Origin: Henricia sp. BOLD:AAB3569
Taxonomy: Eukaryota > Echinodermata > Asteroidea > Spinulosida > Echinasteridae
Assembly: GCA_037783545.1 (NCBI GenBank)
Contig: JBBELK010000450.1
Span: forward strand, 372,001 to 436,000
Direction: 5' to 3'
DNA: 64,000 bases
Part shown: piece by piece, positions 11,336 to 21,903 of the stretch
Layout: each line of letters opens with the position of its first letter
How positions within the stretch are numbered: the first letter of the stretch is position 1
Position numbers and translations under genes: made by a program
Notes under the pieces: model-generated
Databases searched by the model: none
Seen by the model: the letters and a program-made list of their open reading frames with translations, nothing else
What the model was told of the DNA's origin: nothing

Positions 11336-14106
11336 TTAAACGTCCGGAAAAAAATGTAATACCAAGTTAATTAGAAAAACTTAAGTCCAATACATCGTTT
11401 GCATAATACAACTTTTTATGGATTCCTGGAATGAGGGCATAACGTGTCTAAAGAAGAATGTTAGTTAAACAGCTAGAATCCCCCCGTCCACATTTTTTAA
11501 GTTTTTCTGTTTATCATGGAGGTGTATGAGTCTACAACACCATGACAACTTGTTTTTCACAAAAAAATCGACAGGCTTTTGCTTAAAACGTAAAGCAGTT
11601 CCGACCCTCTTCACCCGAATTCTGAAACGCTCGAGGTCACTTGGCTTGTTTATCAACAGGGTTTTGACGTCATCCTGAGAAACATACAAAACGGCCTGTG
11701 CAGTATTGAATGGAAAATACACGAAGTGAATGTTTATCATGCCTGTTTTGTCCTTGTAATTCAAAATACAAACGTGAAAAACACTTCATGTAATATATGA
11801 CAACACTCTATACTATTACCTGTTTTGTGAAAAAACGGTGAAATTGTCGCTCACAATGAAGCTCTTTTGAAGTAAATACTGGTGCATTGCGACATGTGGT
11901 TTTGTCACAGCATTGGACGGTTCACTGCGGGGGAAGCTTCGACGTGTTTGAACATCGCCCGGTACAAGTTAGAATGAGCGACTCATTTTTCTCTCTCTTG
12001 GTAATAGAAAAGAAAATCGTTCTGCTCTTTTTTTTTTGCATAGTGTCTGGTAAAACATACAACTACGCAGCTACTGGGCATATCTCTGGCTTTTTGGACA
12101 AACAAAATTCTTCAAAAAACACCATCTAACAGAGACGGTTTTCCAAGTTTTTTGCGTGTAAACGTATGGAGCTAACAATCGTGTTGACTTCTCTTTCTCA
12201 GGATTGCGTCACGGGGTCACGCGCATATCATGAATACCTAATGAGCGTTTCAGAAATCGCGAAAATCTCATTTTCGAAAAGCGACTTTTGCTTGCAATTT
12301 ATCCACATAAAACCGACAATTAAAAAATAATAAAAATCCACGTCGGCAAGAGGGATGTTTGGACTATCGAAAAAAGCCTAAATGCTGGATTTTCGTCAAG
12401 GGAGATTCTTCCTCTTTAACTATAGTCTGCAGAAATTTCAGCTACAGGGATGAAGCAATTTTCCGGAAAACCTTAAAAATTCATGCATGTTGTTTGTGTT
12501 CAGTAAATAGTAAAAAAGTGTATGTGCAAGCACCTTTTTAAATACCACCTTCAGTGTGTTAAGCTCTTACAAAGTACCATCTTTGACAGAAATAAACTCA
12601 TGTGAGTCATGTCGTGTTTGCTACCATTGCTGTCAACACTTTGAGTAAGTTGTTGTCTTGTCAACTCATGAAGTAAAATGTTGGGTCCTTGCAAAATGGC
12701 CTTTAGCGTGTTCAGAAAAATGTATTTCGTTTTAACCTAACAATCATATGAAATATCTCCCCAAAATACTATGAGAAGAAAACGAAAAATTTACAAACTC
12801 CAATTTAGATGTTGAAGCAAAAAAGGTTGGTGTGATTACTGCACTGCTTTAAGGGACCGGATAAATTAGTTTACAAAACATCATTGTTTTTTTGACGATA
12901 TCATAAAAATATATACGGATTGAGAACGCGAAATTTTAGAATGGTAATGAGAACAATGTGACAATTGATATAGTATAAAAATCTCAACACCCATGGAAAA
13001 AAGGGTGGGTCTCCGGTGGATATCCCCGTATCACACTAACCTGTCGTTTTGGCGTCGCGTTCTTGAGTGTCCCCAGACCGCAAAATCGTGCGTAGTTCCT
13101 CACTGAGACCAGTACCAGCTAGCAACGGTACACAAAATGTACTAACTACGACGAAAGGTGCTACTTCTGACACCGTGCAGTTTATCAAAACCACATAACA
13201 AGACCGACACGCTACCGCCGAACGCTACTCAGTTTTTGTCATCCACTACAGTCGATTGCTCCTAAACATCGCGTCGTTCGTGCCGAACTGCGCGGGTTCT
13301 CGGCACATACCGGTTTTTATCTAACAGCCCATATGCTCACCAACACCAAACTTGTTGCATGGTGCCGCATAAGTCAAACCAATTCGAACCTCCTTTTTCC
13401 TGGTACACATGCACGTGTCGCCTGCAGGCATCATAGGAGAGATACGATTAATTTCACACGCATCGTTGCCTGAGCCAATTCTCCGTGGTGAAAACACGTG
13501 AGCAATCACTCCTGTGCCAAGGAGCATGGCAATTGTTCATTTTGCCCGAAATGTATCCGCTGTCGAGTCATAGAAGCAGTGGCGTTTTATTAATTACTGT
13601 GCGTGATGCATTGTGCCCGGTGCCTTTTCGACACCTTCACAATTCTCAGGTATTCTATTTTCTCCACTCCATGATCCATTCAAGTCGCAAATAATAGTAA
13701 TTTCCGTGTGAAATGATTTTTTATTATCAATATTGCTTTATTCACGTGAACACGTAGGTGTTAATTTTCTTGAGGGCATTGTTTGAATCGGAAAAGGATA
13801 TAGACTGGTACCTACTACAAACAACGCTGCATGTTTTGCTTTAACTGGCACATGAAATAGGATTCATTACACGAAAGTATACCATAATGGCACATTTTGT
13901 ACGATGCAATCAATTTCAGAGTATTTAGCGGTTGTTTTTCACCTTTACTCGCACGTTTTCAAAAATTTACATATTTCATAAACAAAGTTGTGACGTCATA
14001 TTACCAACCAATTTTGCTTATTTATACTGGTATGTCGTTTTTAATCAAAAATCCACACCAATTTGTTTGAGTCAAAAAGGATCAATGGTTTTTTTCCCCT
14101 TTCTTT
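11336..14106. other. Gene-free stretch
   Basis: No gene could be supported. A 99-codon frame on the minus strand (11,465-11,764) and a Cys-containing frame (13,321-13,527, minus) have no recognisable domain, splice partners or start context. Around 13,040-13,560 the base composition is less AT-rich and CpG-containing, but I could not tie it to a promoter or exon. Confidence 0.45.
12785..13020 (+). repeat. Dispersed repeat shared with 46,830 and 50,130
   Basis: Shared segments include GGATAAATTAGTTTACAAAA, TTTTAGAATGGTAATGA and CAACACCCATGG. Related sequence occurs at 46,830-47,035 and, more diverged, inside the TTAA element at 49,984-50,342. By comparison with the last, it is probably the remnant of a TTAA-type MITE family. 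Confidence 0.6.
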
Positions 14107-14110
14107 TTAA

Positions 14111-14815
14111 ATGGACACACCGGCTTTGTTGGGCTATTTTGGGCTCGAAATACATGTAGACCCATACATGATTCTGAAAGTCTTTCCGAAATATAGTAAA
14201 GAACCTGAAAAGAAATCACAACATTTGGCCGTTTTTTGAGAATTTTTCAAAACATCGAGGTCACGTGATTTATCGGAACCAGATTCTGGTTCCGATAAAT
14301 CACGTGCCGTTGTAGTTAGTTTTATTTCCAGCCGTATGATGGCCGTGTGATACACAGTTTATTCCTGAAGTTTATTACTGCAGTAATGCATCAAATTCAG
14401 CTCTGATTTTTTTCAAAACATTTATGAGTATTTGACAAAAGATACTTTTTATTCAGGTTATGAAACAAAGTTAAACATAACGCTGAAAAGTCGAACATAA
14501 AATTTTGACACAAAGTCCGAGAACCGAAGCGATTTCCAATGTGGACAGTCTACTGGACAATGTGACATTTAGCCTCACGGCACACACACGTTGCCCGCCC
14601 AAAACCGGTACAGTGCCGTGGAACTACAATACGTTCGTGAAGACAAACCATGAATGTCAACTCCTCTACGGAAAACAGAAAAACCCATTCGGTCGTCCAG
14701 GCTGTCCAGTGAAATCTTCAGCAGAAAATGAGAGATATCCAAAGCAAAAAGCTGCCAAGTGAAGAGCGAATCGTTTCCGATAAAGTCGTGAGTCTCGCGC
14801 GATAGTGAACGGCTG
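14111..14815. mobile_element. TTAA element with CACACCGGC end, copy 1 (right end lost)
   Basis: Starts after TTAA (14,107) with ATGGACACACCGGC. It aligns with 27,089-28,944 over its whole length except for the palindrome inserted in the latter. It shares a strong hairpin at about 14,261-14,306 (TCACGTGATTTATCGGAACC and its inverse). Similarity stops near 14,815 (CGGCTGGTAAAG), so the right end is missing or replaced. Confidence 0.75.
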
Positions 14816-14952
14816 GTAAAGTAGTCTTGATCAAGGCGTTGGGCTTGTCTTCTAGACGGCCCGCTGAAGATAAAACAAAGCGCTTACCAGCTACAGCATC
14901 TGTTGCACGTATTGGCTGACAGCGCGCCGCGCTATACGACTATGCACACACG

Positions 14953-15652
14953 CAATGTTGTGGGAAGAAAATAACATTAACGCTTGTTTTAAGAGTAGAC
15001 TAAGTAAATGCTTTGATAGAAGACTTAAAGATATTGCCACCCAAAACTGGCAGAGTGATATTGTAAATAATAGACTTTGTTCTTTCTATAAATCTGTTAA
15101 AACAAACTTAAATTTAGAAAATTATATTGTTAAACTTAATAACTCCTGTAGAACAACCCTAGCTCGTTTTCGTTGTGGACATCATCATTTACCTGCAACT
15201 GAATTCCGTTATATTTCATCCAACTCATCTAACAATGTCACTTTCTTATGTCCTTTGTGTAATCATGAGACCAGCTTTGTGATGAATTTCATTATGTTCT
15301 TGTTTGCACTGCACTTAGCCATGAGAGATCGAGTTTGATTAAGAATTTGTACTGGACTAGGCCAAACAAAGATAAATTGGGTTTGCTTTTTAACATAACC
15401 AGCTCCCATCAACTGTATAACCTTGCACAATTTATAAAGATTATTTTGTCCAAGTTCCCATAATAACTTGTATTGTATTTACAGTCTTCTCTGGTTACTC
15501 CTCATTTAACTTATTTCGTTTATACTTGTAAATATGTTTTTCTTATTAATTAACGTACTTATTGTCATGTAATTTATACTGGCTCTCATACCAGTAACCT
15601 CTCTCTGGGGTCGCAGAGATAAATAAACCATTCAAACCATTCAAACCACACG
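14953..15652 (+). mobile_element. 5'-truncated LINE (non-LTR retrotransposon) 3' end
   Basis: The open frame 14,955-15,338 resembles the C-terminus of invertebrate LINE reverse-transcriptase proteins. It has the motif RFRCGHHHLPATEFRY followed by CPLCNHE, the usual RxxxHxLP...CxxC pattern. A further 40 or so codons (ending at TAA 15,461-15,463, ...IKIILSKFP) continue in another frame, so the ORF has a frameshift near 15,290-15,340. The 3' UTR ends in short repeats of CCATTCAAA. An 8-bp direct repeat CACACGCA flanks the insertion (near 14,946 and 15,649), a likely target duplication. No endonuclease or polymerase core remains. Confidence 0.8.
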
Positions 15653-15769
15653 CACGTAGGCTTATACATGTATTGGGGCGGTCCAAACCCAACGATCCGT
15701 GTACATACCGTCCAATCAATTACCGTTTTAAAATAGTATAAAGAAAAAGGAAAAACTAACCCTTTACCG

Positions 15770-16175
15770 TTTACCGATTTGTAATCTTTATAAAGAAAAA
15801 GGAAAAACAAACCCTTTACCAATTACCGTTTTTCAATCTTTAAAAAGGAAAAAGGAAAAACAAAACCTTTACCAGTTACCGTTTTTCAATCTTAAAAAAG
15901 CAAAAAGGAAAAACAAATCCTTTACTGAGTATACCTTTGTTTAATCCGTAAAGCCAAAAAGGAAAAACAAACCCTTTACTAAGTACCTTTTTTGAATTCG
16001 TAAAAGCAAAAAAGGAAAAACAAACCCTTTATCGTTTTACCGTTTTTTGAATCGTTATCAAGAAAAAGGAAAAACAAACCCTTTACCGTTTGCCGTTTTT
16101 TAATCTTTAAAAAGGAAAAAAGGAAAAACAAAACCTTTACCAGTTACCGTTTTGAAATTTGTATTAAGAAAACGG
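15770..16175 (+). repeat. Minisatellite, GGAAAAACAAACCCTTTACC unit
   Basis: Seven to eight units of about 50-60 bp, each with GGAAAAACAAACCCTTTACC followed by a variable CGTTTACCG/TTTTTAATC segment. The right arm carries fewer copies (24,505-24,760, inverted), so array length differs between the arms. Confidence 0.8.
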
Positions 16176-16632
16176 GGAAACGTATTAAGTTACGGTATTC
16201 CTTTTTAAAATGTGTATCCCGAAAGAACAAAGAACAAATCGCTTTCCGTTTTTTCAGTTGAAATTTGTAAATAAAAAGAGCACGTAGGCCTACACTTGTA
16301 TTTGGTTCATTTTATTTGACTAAGACAAATAATAGACAATTTTATTATCTATTTCCTTTTCTTTTGTAACAAAAACGTAGCGAACTAAAAACTATGACAA
16401 AATATCTGTACTGAAACAAAAAAGGAAAAAGGGTAACAGAAAAAGGAAAAACGAAACCCTTTACCAGTTGGGCGCAACGAAATCCGAGTGCGGCCGAGTT
16501 GTCAAAAGTGTCTCGGTTGTTTCCGGAAAAGAACACTTTTTTTGTATCGTTGAGGGCGCGCGGGCCCGCTGCATTTTGGCGCGCACTCTATACTTAGCAA
16601 GTTCAACTTTTTCTAGAATATTTACAACAAAG

Positions 16633-16722
16633 ATGGAGACGTTCGTGCTCTTTAGAGGTAGCAAGAGATTGTCCCTGAGAGACGATGATATGACAACGGG
16701 CAAAATAAGCCGCATTTTTCAG
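16633..16722 (+). CDS. Putative first coding exon of an unrecognised protein, inside the inverted arm
   Basis: AAAG-ATG starts a 30-codon frame, METFVLFRGSKRLSLRDD to KISRIFQ, that ends exactly at CAG|GTGCGT, a good splice donor in phase 0. Codon choice is varied and not repeat-like. An identical copy lies antisense in the right arm (about 24,247-24,336). The best downstream partner on this strand is the phase-0 exon opening at 23,640; joined, the junction reads RIFQ-VTQDSMFL. I do not recognise the family and it could be a transposon-borne gene. Expression is unknown; this is a weak call resting on start context, donor and reading frame only. Confidence 0.35.
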
Positions 16723-17019
16723 GTGCGTATACAGTAAAATTTTAATCAGAGGCCGGTTAATATCGTACAAGACATGAGACATGAGTCGAGTCATGATTGA
16801 CATTTACTTAGCTTAGGCCTAAGCCTTTAGGCGGGGGAGGGGGTGGAGGCGGGGGGAGGGGGGGTGTTCAAATAGGGCACGCCCGTAGCCCCTAGTCTGC
16901 TGAATGAAAAAAGGAATTCCATGTACCATTTTTGTAAACATTGCTTTTGCATTTATTTATTTATTTATTTTATTTTTTAGAACCTAGGCCGCCCAGGCCT
17001 AAGACTAAAAACTATGAAT

Positions 17020-17320
17020 TGTAGGTTAGGGCGACAAATCGTGTGTAAAAAAGGTATATTAGGGCGACCTGCTCAATAGGGCGACATTTTGGTGTCGCCC
17101 TAATATTTTTGAGTTTAAAATTAATTTTTTTAGGTCAAAAACCTTTTTTTTTTTAGGTCGAGAACCATTTTTATTGGGACTGGAGTTGTTTCTCTTCGGT
17201 CTGTGACCATCTCCGGAAGCTTTGGGTAAAAAAATAAGGTGTCATTTTGAGTCACTCTTGCCGAAATTTCGGTGGTCCCCGGTGAGAGTCTTCCCGAAAT
17301 GTCGCCCTATTGCGGCATTC
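17020..17320 (-). repeat. Diverged relative of the AACTACTTTTCCCG MITE
   Basis: GTCGCCCTAAT and TTTTTTAGGTC motifs and the ACCATTTTTATT(A/G)GG segment match the inverse of 4,696-5,006 loosely. It sits in the segment present only in the left arm. Confidence 0.45.
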
Positions 17321-17327
17321 AGCGTTC

Positions 17328-17618
17328 TTCTAATTATTATTATTATTATTTCTTTCTGGTATTCATACCAAGGATTCCTCAATAGTGCTCATTGCACTGT
17401 CACTCGCAAGCGTGAGGAAACCCATGAAGAATTCGAATTAGAAATGACCAGAGACACCGGGGAATATCCCCTTGCTCTTTTACGAAAGAATGCTCTGGGA
17501 TCTTTAGAGTGCGTTACCATTACCTAACACACTGGACCAACGGCTTTTCATCCCTTCCGAAGGATGGAGCAAGTGTGGTTGAGTGCCTTGCCCAAGGGCA
17601 CAGGTACCGCAGCCGGAT
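17328..17618 (-). mobile_element. tRNA-derived SINE, family A, copy 1 (head truncated)
   Basis: On the minus strand it runs from a truncated body (CCGGCTGCGGTACCTGTGCC) through GTAATGGTAACGCACTCTAA to an (AAT)n tail, seen here as ATTATTATT at 17,330. Other copies: 33,150, 40,518 and 45,050. This copy lacks the tRNA-like promoter head. Confidence 0.85.
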
Positions 17619-17703
17619 TATTATTTTAAAGTACATGCTGCCCCTTCATTACTGGGACGGCCTCGATACTTTTGGTCATGAGAAACTACAGCAAGGAAAA
17701 ATG

Positions 17704-17980
17704 CATTCCTGGTTCCGCCCAGTACAGAGGTGGGGTCTTGACCCTTGCCGGACTGCAAACCTCCAAGGCATTGCGGTCAGAATACTGGCCATTACTGGCT
17801 TTTCGTCATTTTAAGTTTGCACACAAAACCATGGGCTACCATGGTTTTGCGTGTAAAAGACAGTAGCCAATAAGACACGAGAGCTGCAACACGACACGAT
17901 AGCTGCATTCCTGGTTCAGCCCACTTTAGCGGTGGGGTCTTGACCCTTGCCTGACTGCAAACCCCCAATGCATTGCGGTA
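17704..17980 (+). repeat. Direct repeat of an 80-bp module
   Basis: CATTCCTGGTTC(C/A)GCCCA ... GTGGGGTCTTGACCCTTGCC ... GCATTGCGGT occurs at 17,704-17,780 and again at 17,906-17,980. Part of it recurs inverted at 23,802-23,870 in the right arm. Confidence 0.7.
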
Positions 17981-18227
17981 TGAGGTGGTAGTTTCAAATC
18001 TGTATGTACTGCATATGGTTCAACTCGAACACCGTGAGAACGGCAATAAAAGCATACTATGCATTGTGGCATTCTACTCCAAAATAAATTTAGTGGATTT
18101 TCATGTACATGTATTGTGTTTTGTTTTTAATTGTTTATGAGTCATTTATATTTGTGTGCATTGTTAATGCCAGAATTTAACATGTAACCATATAATACAT
18201 TTAATATAAATGGTCAAAGTGCATTAA

Positions 18228-18371
18228 AGGCACAGGATCGTCGGCAATGCGCGCGCGCCAAATTCGTGCCACGAAATACGCAGCTCGATAGAAAATGCAT
18301 ATGGATCGAGCCGCGTATTTCGTTGCATGAATTTGGCGCACGCGCATTGCTGACGAGCCTTAGCTGTGCCT
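18228..18371. mobile_element. TTAA-flanked palindromic MITE (AGGCACAGGCTCGTC), copy 2
   Basis: Second copy of 11,203-11,335 with the same arms, GCGCGCGC stretches and TTAA borders (18,224 and 18,372). Its right TTAA is also the left border of the next element. Confidence 0.9.
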
Positions 18372-18375
18372 TTAA

Positions 18376-18948
18376 AGGGCTGTGACATGGTAAACAACTT
18401 TGTGCCTAAGCTTTGCTTCATAATGACGGATTACTTGTTCAGCAAGACATACTATTGTTCGTTTGGATTTAAAATCAATAAAAGGTGGCCTTTTTCAACT
18501 TTGAAGATTTCACTGCAATAAATCACAGACAGAGGGCGCTGTTTTGAGTGCATCACATAAGGAAGACAGAAGGGAAAAGTTAAGAAAAAACATAAGACTT
18601 CAAGTTGGAGTTGTGGCAAATTGCTGCAGTTTCTACCCCCAGTTTTGTCATGGCTTACAGCAGGCAACATGTAAAACAAACTCAAACAGCCATGGATTAC
18701 AAAAGTTTCAGGAAAATTGAGAAAAAAGTGGAATCTTTTGTGCACAGTTAAATGTGATTTTCCTGTGTTTGCCTCTTGTGACATAGTGACCTTGGTCATG
18801 AATATGCATATTTTCATTAGCATAAAAACTAAAAACCTTTGTTTTAACCCCCAAAGCAAGCTCCAAATAGGATTTTTATGACTTTAACTGAGTAGAGTGG
18901 TTTTAAAGCATAGATTTCATTGATAAAAATCCTAAATTAAGGGGCCCT
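18376..18948 (-). mobile_element. TTAA-flanked 570-bp element (AGGGCC ends), minus copy
   Basis: Flanked by TTAA at 18,372 and 18,949, with short ends AGGGC/GGCCCT. The whole element recurs on the plus strand at 31,889-33,143, where a hAT-like insertion splits it. A 130-codon frame is shared by both copies (18,452-18,859 minus; 32,734-33,138 plus) without domain similarity that I recognise. As the element is short and its neighbours are MITEs, I treat it as non-coding. Confidence 0.8.
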
Positions 18949-19019
18949 TTAACTTTTATAGTGGAAGGCCTTTCAATGTTTTTTTGCATCGAGCAATTAA
19001 GGGTTTGCGATTTTTGCCA

Positions 19020-19640
19020 CGAATTTTCAACGACTAGGTACTTTCTCAAAAAGGAGGGTGGATATTTTTTCATTAGAAATACACGCGATCCCCTGTTCTG
19101 AAAAAGGAGGGTCGGGAAGATTTCAATTAGAAATACACGCGACCACCTTTTCTGAAAAACGGGCGTCGAGAGGTTTTCCAGTATAGAAATGCACGCGACT
19201 AGGCCTAATACCGACCTTTTCTGGAAAAGGAGGGTCAAGAAGTTTTCCATTATAATTATACGCCCTTTTTTTCTGGAAAAGGAAAGTCGATAAGTTTTCG
19301 ATTAGAAATACACACGACTCCCCTTTTTGGAAAAGGGGGGTCAAGAAGTTTTCCATTAGAAATACACGCGACTCCCCTTTTTTGTAAAAGGGGAGTCGAG
19401 AAGAGTTCCATTAGAAATACACGCGACCCCCCTTTTTCTGAAAGAAGGAGGGTCAAGAGGTTTTCCATTATAATTATACGCCCTTTTTCTCTGGAAAAGG
19501 AAAGTCGATAAGTTTTCCATTAGAAATACACGCGACTCCCCTTTTTGGAAAAGGGGTGTCAAGAAGTTTAAATTTCCATTAGAAATACACGCGACCCCCC
19601 TTTTTCTGGAAAAGGGGCGTCGAGTAGTTTTCCATTATAA
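19020..19640 (-). repeat. Minisatellite of ~57-bp hairpin-bearing units
   Basis: About ten units, each with CCATTAGAAATACACGCGAC followed by CCCCTTTTT(C)TGGAAAAGGGG, so every unit contains a potential hairpin, then GTCAAGAAGTTTT. The length is not a multiple of three across the array, and the overlapping minus-strand open frames (MENLLTLLLSEKG-like) are by-products. Confidence 0.85.
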
Positions 19641-20017
19641 TTAGTGTAGGGTAGTATGCAGGTAATGTGGGACTGCAAGTAATACATATGTGTATGGGAC
19701 GCGTGAATTAAAACCGGCGCCTATTTAGCTGTATGCTTTGGATGTAAGAAATAGCGCCTTCTATAGTTGCAATAAGTCCTTGCTATCACTTAGACTGGTT
19801 CCCGCTCCACATATAACGACTGAACTTAAATTCAGACTAGTAAAAAAAAAATTGGTCCGGGTACCAAACAAGCTATCACTGTCAACACGGATGATTTGTT
19901 CGCGAAAGAAAATTTCGGTGAAAAAAATCATCAAAATTTGACCAGGTATGTGAAGTTAACGTTATTTTTTCCCTATGATCTAAATATAGACATATCATAG
20001 AATATAATAATCTTAAG

Positions 20018-20428
20018 GGTATTTTTTTCGTATACATTGAACAAAGATTTTAAGGAAATTACCTCCTGGAATCAACACATAATGTAATTTTAAGATATAC
20101 TTCCTATTTGCACTTTTGTCGCAAATGTTGCTTTTCTGTAGAAAAATCACGTTTTCTTCTTCAAAAATTGCCTTCGGTTAGTGCACAAGATAACCATTCA
20201 CGCGCGCGCGCAGCGCCCTCTGTTGTCGCGCTTACGCACAGACCGCTCGCCGCGTCATTTTGTGCATTACTTTATGCAGTAATTTTATCATTTATTTATC
20301 TCAGAAATGCAACATTTCCGACGGAATTGTCAGTCGGAAGTATATCATAGATTTGAATAAGCTATCGATTCCAATATATAAATTTACCCAAATCCGTGTT
20401 CAATGTACATGTATATGAAAAAAATACC
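20018..20428. mobile_element. 410-bp TIR element, GGTATTTTTTTC family, copy 1
   Basis: The left end GGTATTTTTTTCGTATACAT and the inverted right end GGTATTTTTTTCATATACAT frame it. The interior shares CTTTTGTCGCAAATGTTGCT and GTGCACAAGATAACCATTCA with a partial copy at 30,484-30,775. Non-coding. Confidence 0.75.
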
Positions 20429-20774
20429 ATATAAAAAAAATTTCCAGGGGTAGGCTGCATTTTTGACATGTTTAGGAAGTTTAGGAAGTGTTTTAAGCTG
20501 CCTTGTCGAGCGAGCGTGTGGGGTCCTGTGTACAATTATTTACGGACTTAGTATGCATTGAATGGGAGGTCACCTACCGCAAGGTGCAGGTATTGGAACA
20601 TGGTTTGTTTACGTGTCATACAATGTTATAGTTACTTGTGCCTTGACTCACTGTGCGTTGTAATTCTCCGTTTGTTAGGGTATATAATAAGTGATATTGA
20701 TTCAGAATTATTAATTTAGGTAGGGTTTGTTAATAATTATTGTTAAATTTTTAATTTGCCTTTTTTTTATTCAG

Positions 20775-20885
20775 ATGCCAGTGAATTATATTCGGAAATT
20801 GAGCCGCGCTTCATGGTCGCCTGAAGTTATGCAGATGGCCATCAATGCATGCAAAGCCAAAGAGATGTGCCTGACGATTGCCTAA
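20775..20885 (+). pseudogene. Fragment of a pipsqueak-type helix-turn-helix DNA-binding domain (pogo/Tigger-like transposase?)
   Basis: A splice-acceptor-like tract TTTTTTATTCAG precedes ATG and a 36-codon frame, MPVNYIRKLSRASWSPEV to KEMCLTIA, then TAA. The pattern MPxNYxRKxxRxSWSxExMxxAI matches the first helices of HTH_psq domains as found in pogo-like transposases and their domesticated relatives. The usual following helix (S-x-R-x-A-A-x-x-F/Y-G-V/I-P) is missing, replaced by a short tandem CGATTGCCTAA and then G-rich DNA. Probably a broken relic. Family call from memory of the motif. Confidence 0.5.
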
Positions 20886-20893
20886 CGATTGCC

Positions 20894-20930
20894 CGGGGGA
20901 GAGGGGGGAGGGGAGGGGGGAGGGGGAGGA
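20894..20930 (+). repeat. G-rich tract
   Basis: Repeated runs of four to six G separated by A (GGGGAGAGGGGGGAGGGG). It has G-quadruplex-forming potential on the plus strand. Confidence 0.7.
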
Positions 20931-21559
20931 CAATTGATAACGCCATAATGAGCTTGTGGTAGCCAAAAATTAACATTACAAGTAAAGTCACAATTCTGTG
21001 TGTGTTACGTACGTGTTAGTGTTAATATGTCTCAATTACAGGTGGAATGCAAGATCCAACACGCTTATAAGTTGTTGAAAAATAAAACTCATATTATTGA
21101 GAAAGTTTTAAATAGTCAAAATTAACACCACCAACTTTGTTCAGGGGTAAAAATAAGAGGTCCAAAATTGTTGGTGTCCTAGTTATGTACTGTGATGACA
21201 CCATTGGCTTCAAAAATCGCAAATCATGGTCAAAAATTATTGGTAATAGACTGCGGCCTGAATATTTTGTCCTCTGATTACTGACAAATATTCGAAACTA
21301 AAGACCATAATGGCTCATTATTTGTTCCATGATATTGAATAGGAATTATGTGTCCCAGGTTACATACGCCAATAAAAAATGGCTGTATATTGAGTTTGCA
21401 TTAAACCTGAGTACTCTATTCACAAACAAATATTAAATTTAAGTGGCACTTTGGAAATACAAAATAAATATTTTCTGCTGGGAAACCACTTTCAATCACT
21501 AAAACACTTGAAAATCTTTAAAAGCATGTACGTCACACTTTTGGACCCCTAATTTTCAA

Positions 21560-21900
21560 GTTGGGAAATACCTTCAGATAGTTAACGGATCTGTTAGCAG
21601 ATCTGTTACACTACACGATGTGTAACATAATTTATGAGGTACGTGTTGAACTAACATGAGATGTAACACTAACACGTCCTAAACATCGTGTTACATCGAG
21701 TTAACACGGTGTTTGTTCCAAGGTCACAATTCCGATTAAGTTAACAAATCTGTTACACTAATTTAACTAACACGCAACCCAGAGTTGACTTCGCCCTATA
21801 TGTTCAGTGCATAGAATTAACATAGTGTTAACACCGTGTTAACATGATGTTAAGCTGGACGTTCAGTTACAGGTCGAGATTACAGCTGTATTAACAAATC
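21560..21900. repeat. Stretch dense in GTTAACA/TGTTAAC palindromic motifs
   Basis: More than a dozen occurrences of TTAACA/TGTTA variants such as GTGTTAACACC and ACGTGTTGAACTAACA in 340 bp. It may be the subterminal region of a transposon or a decayed tandem repeat; no boundaries found. Confidence 0.5.
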
Positions 21901-21903
21901 TGA

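Larger units (their letters stand above)
15694..17760. repeat. Left inverted arm
   Basis: Outer part: the AAAAAGGAAAAACAAACCCT minisatellite. Middle (16,455-17,000): near-identical to the right arm, including a coding-looking exon. Then a stretch of about 620 bp absent from the right arm (about 17,003-17,625, holding a MITE relative and a SINE). Finally 17,637-17,760, matching the inverse of 23,802-23,925. The extra material shows insertions after the two arms formed, or arm loss on the right. Confidence 0.75.

Noticed and set aside
11465-11764. 99-codon minus-strand frame MNYKDKTGMINIHF...
   Set aside because: Composition is protein-like, but I recognise no domain and see no exon partners, so it is not called.
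13321-13527. Cys-containing minus-strand frame of 68 codons
   Set aside because: No family recognised and no splice sites that would make it an exon.
18452-18859. 135-codon minus-strand frame with a related frame at 32,734-33,138
   Set aside because: Both lie in copies of the same short TTAA element; similarity is that of a repeat, and no domain is recognisable.
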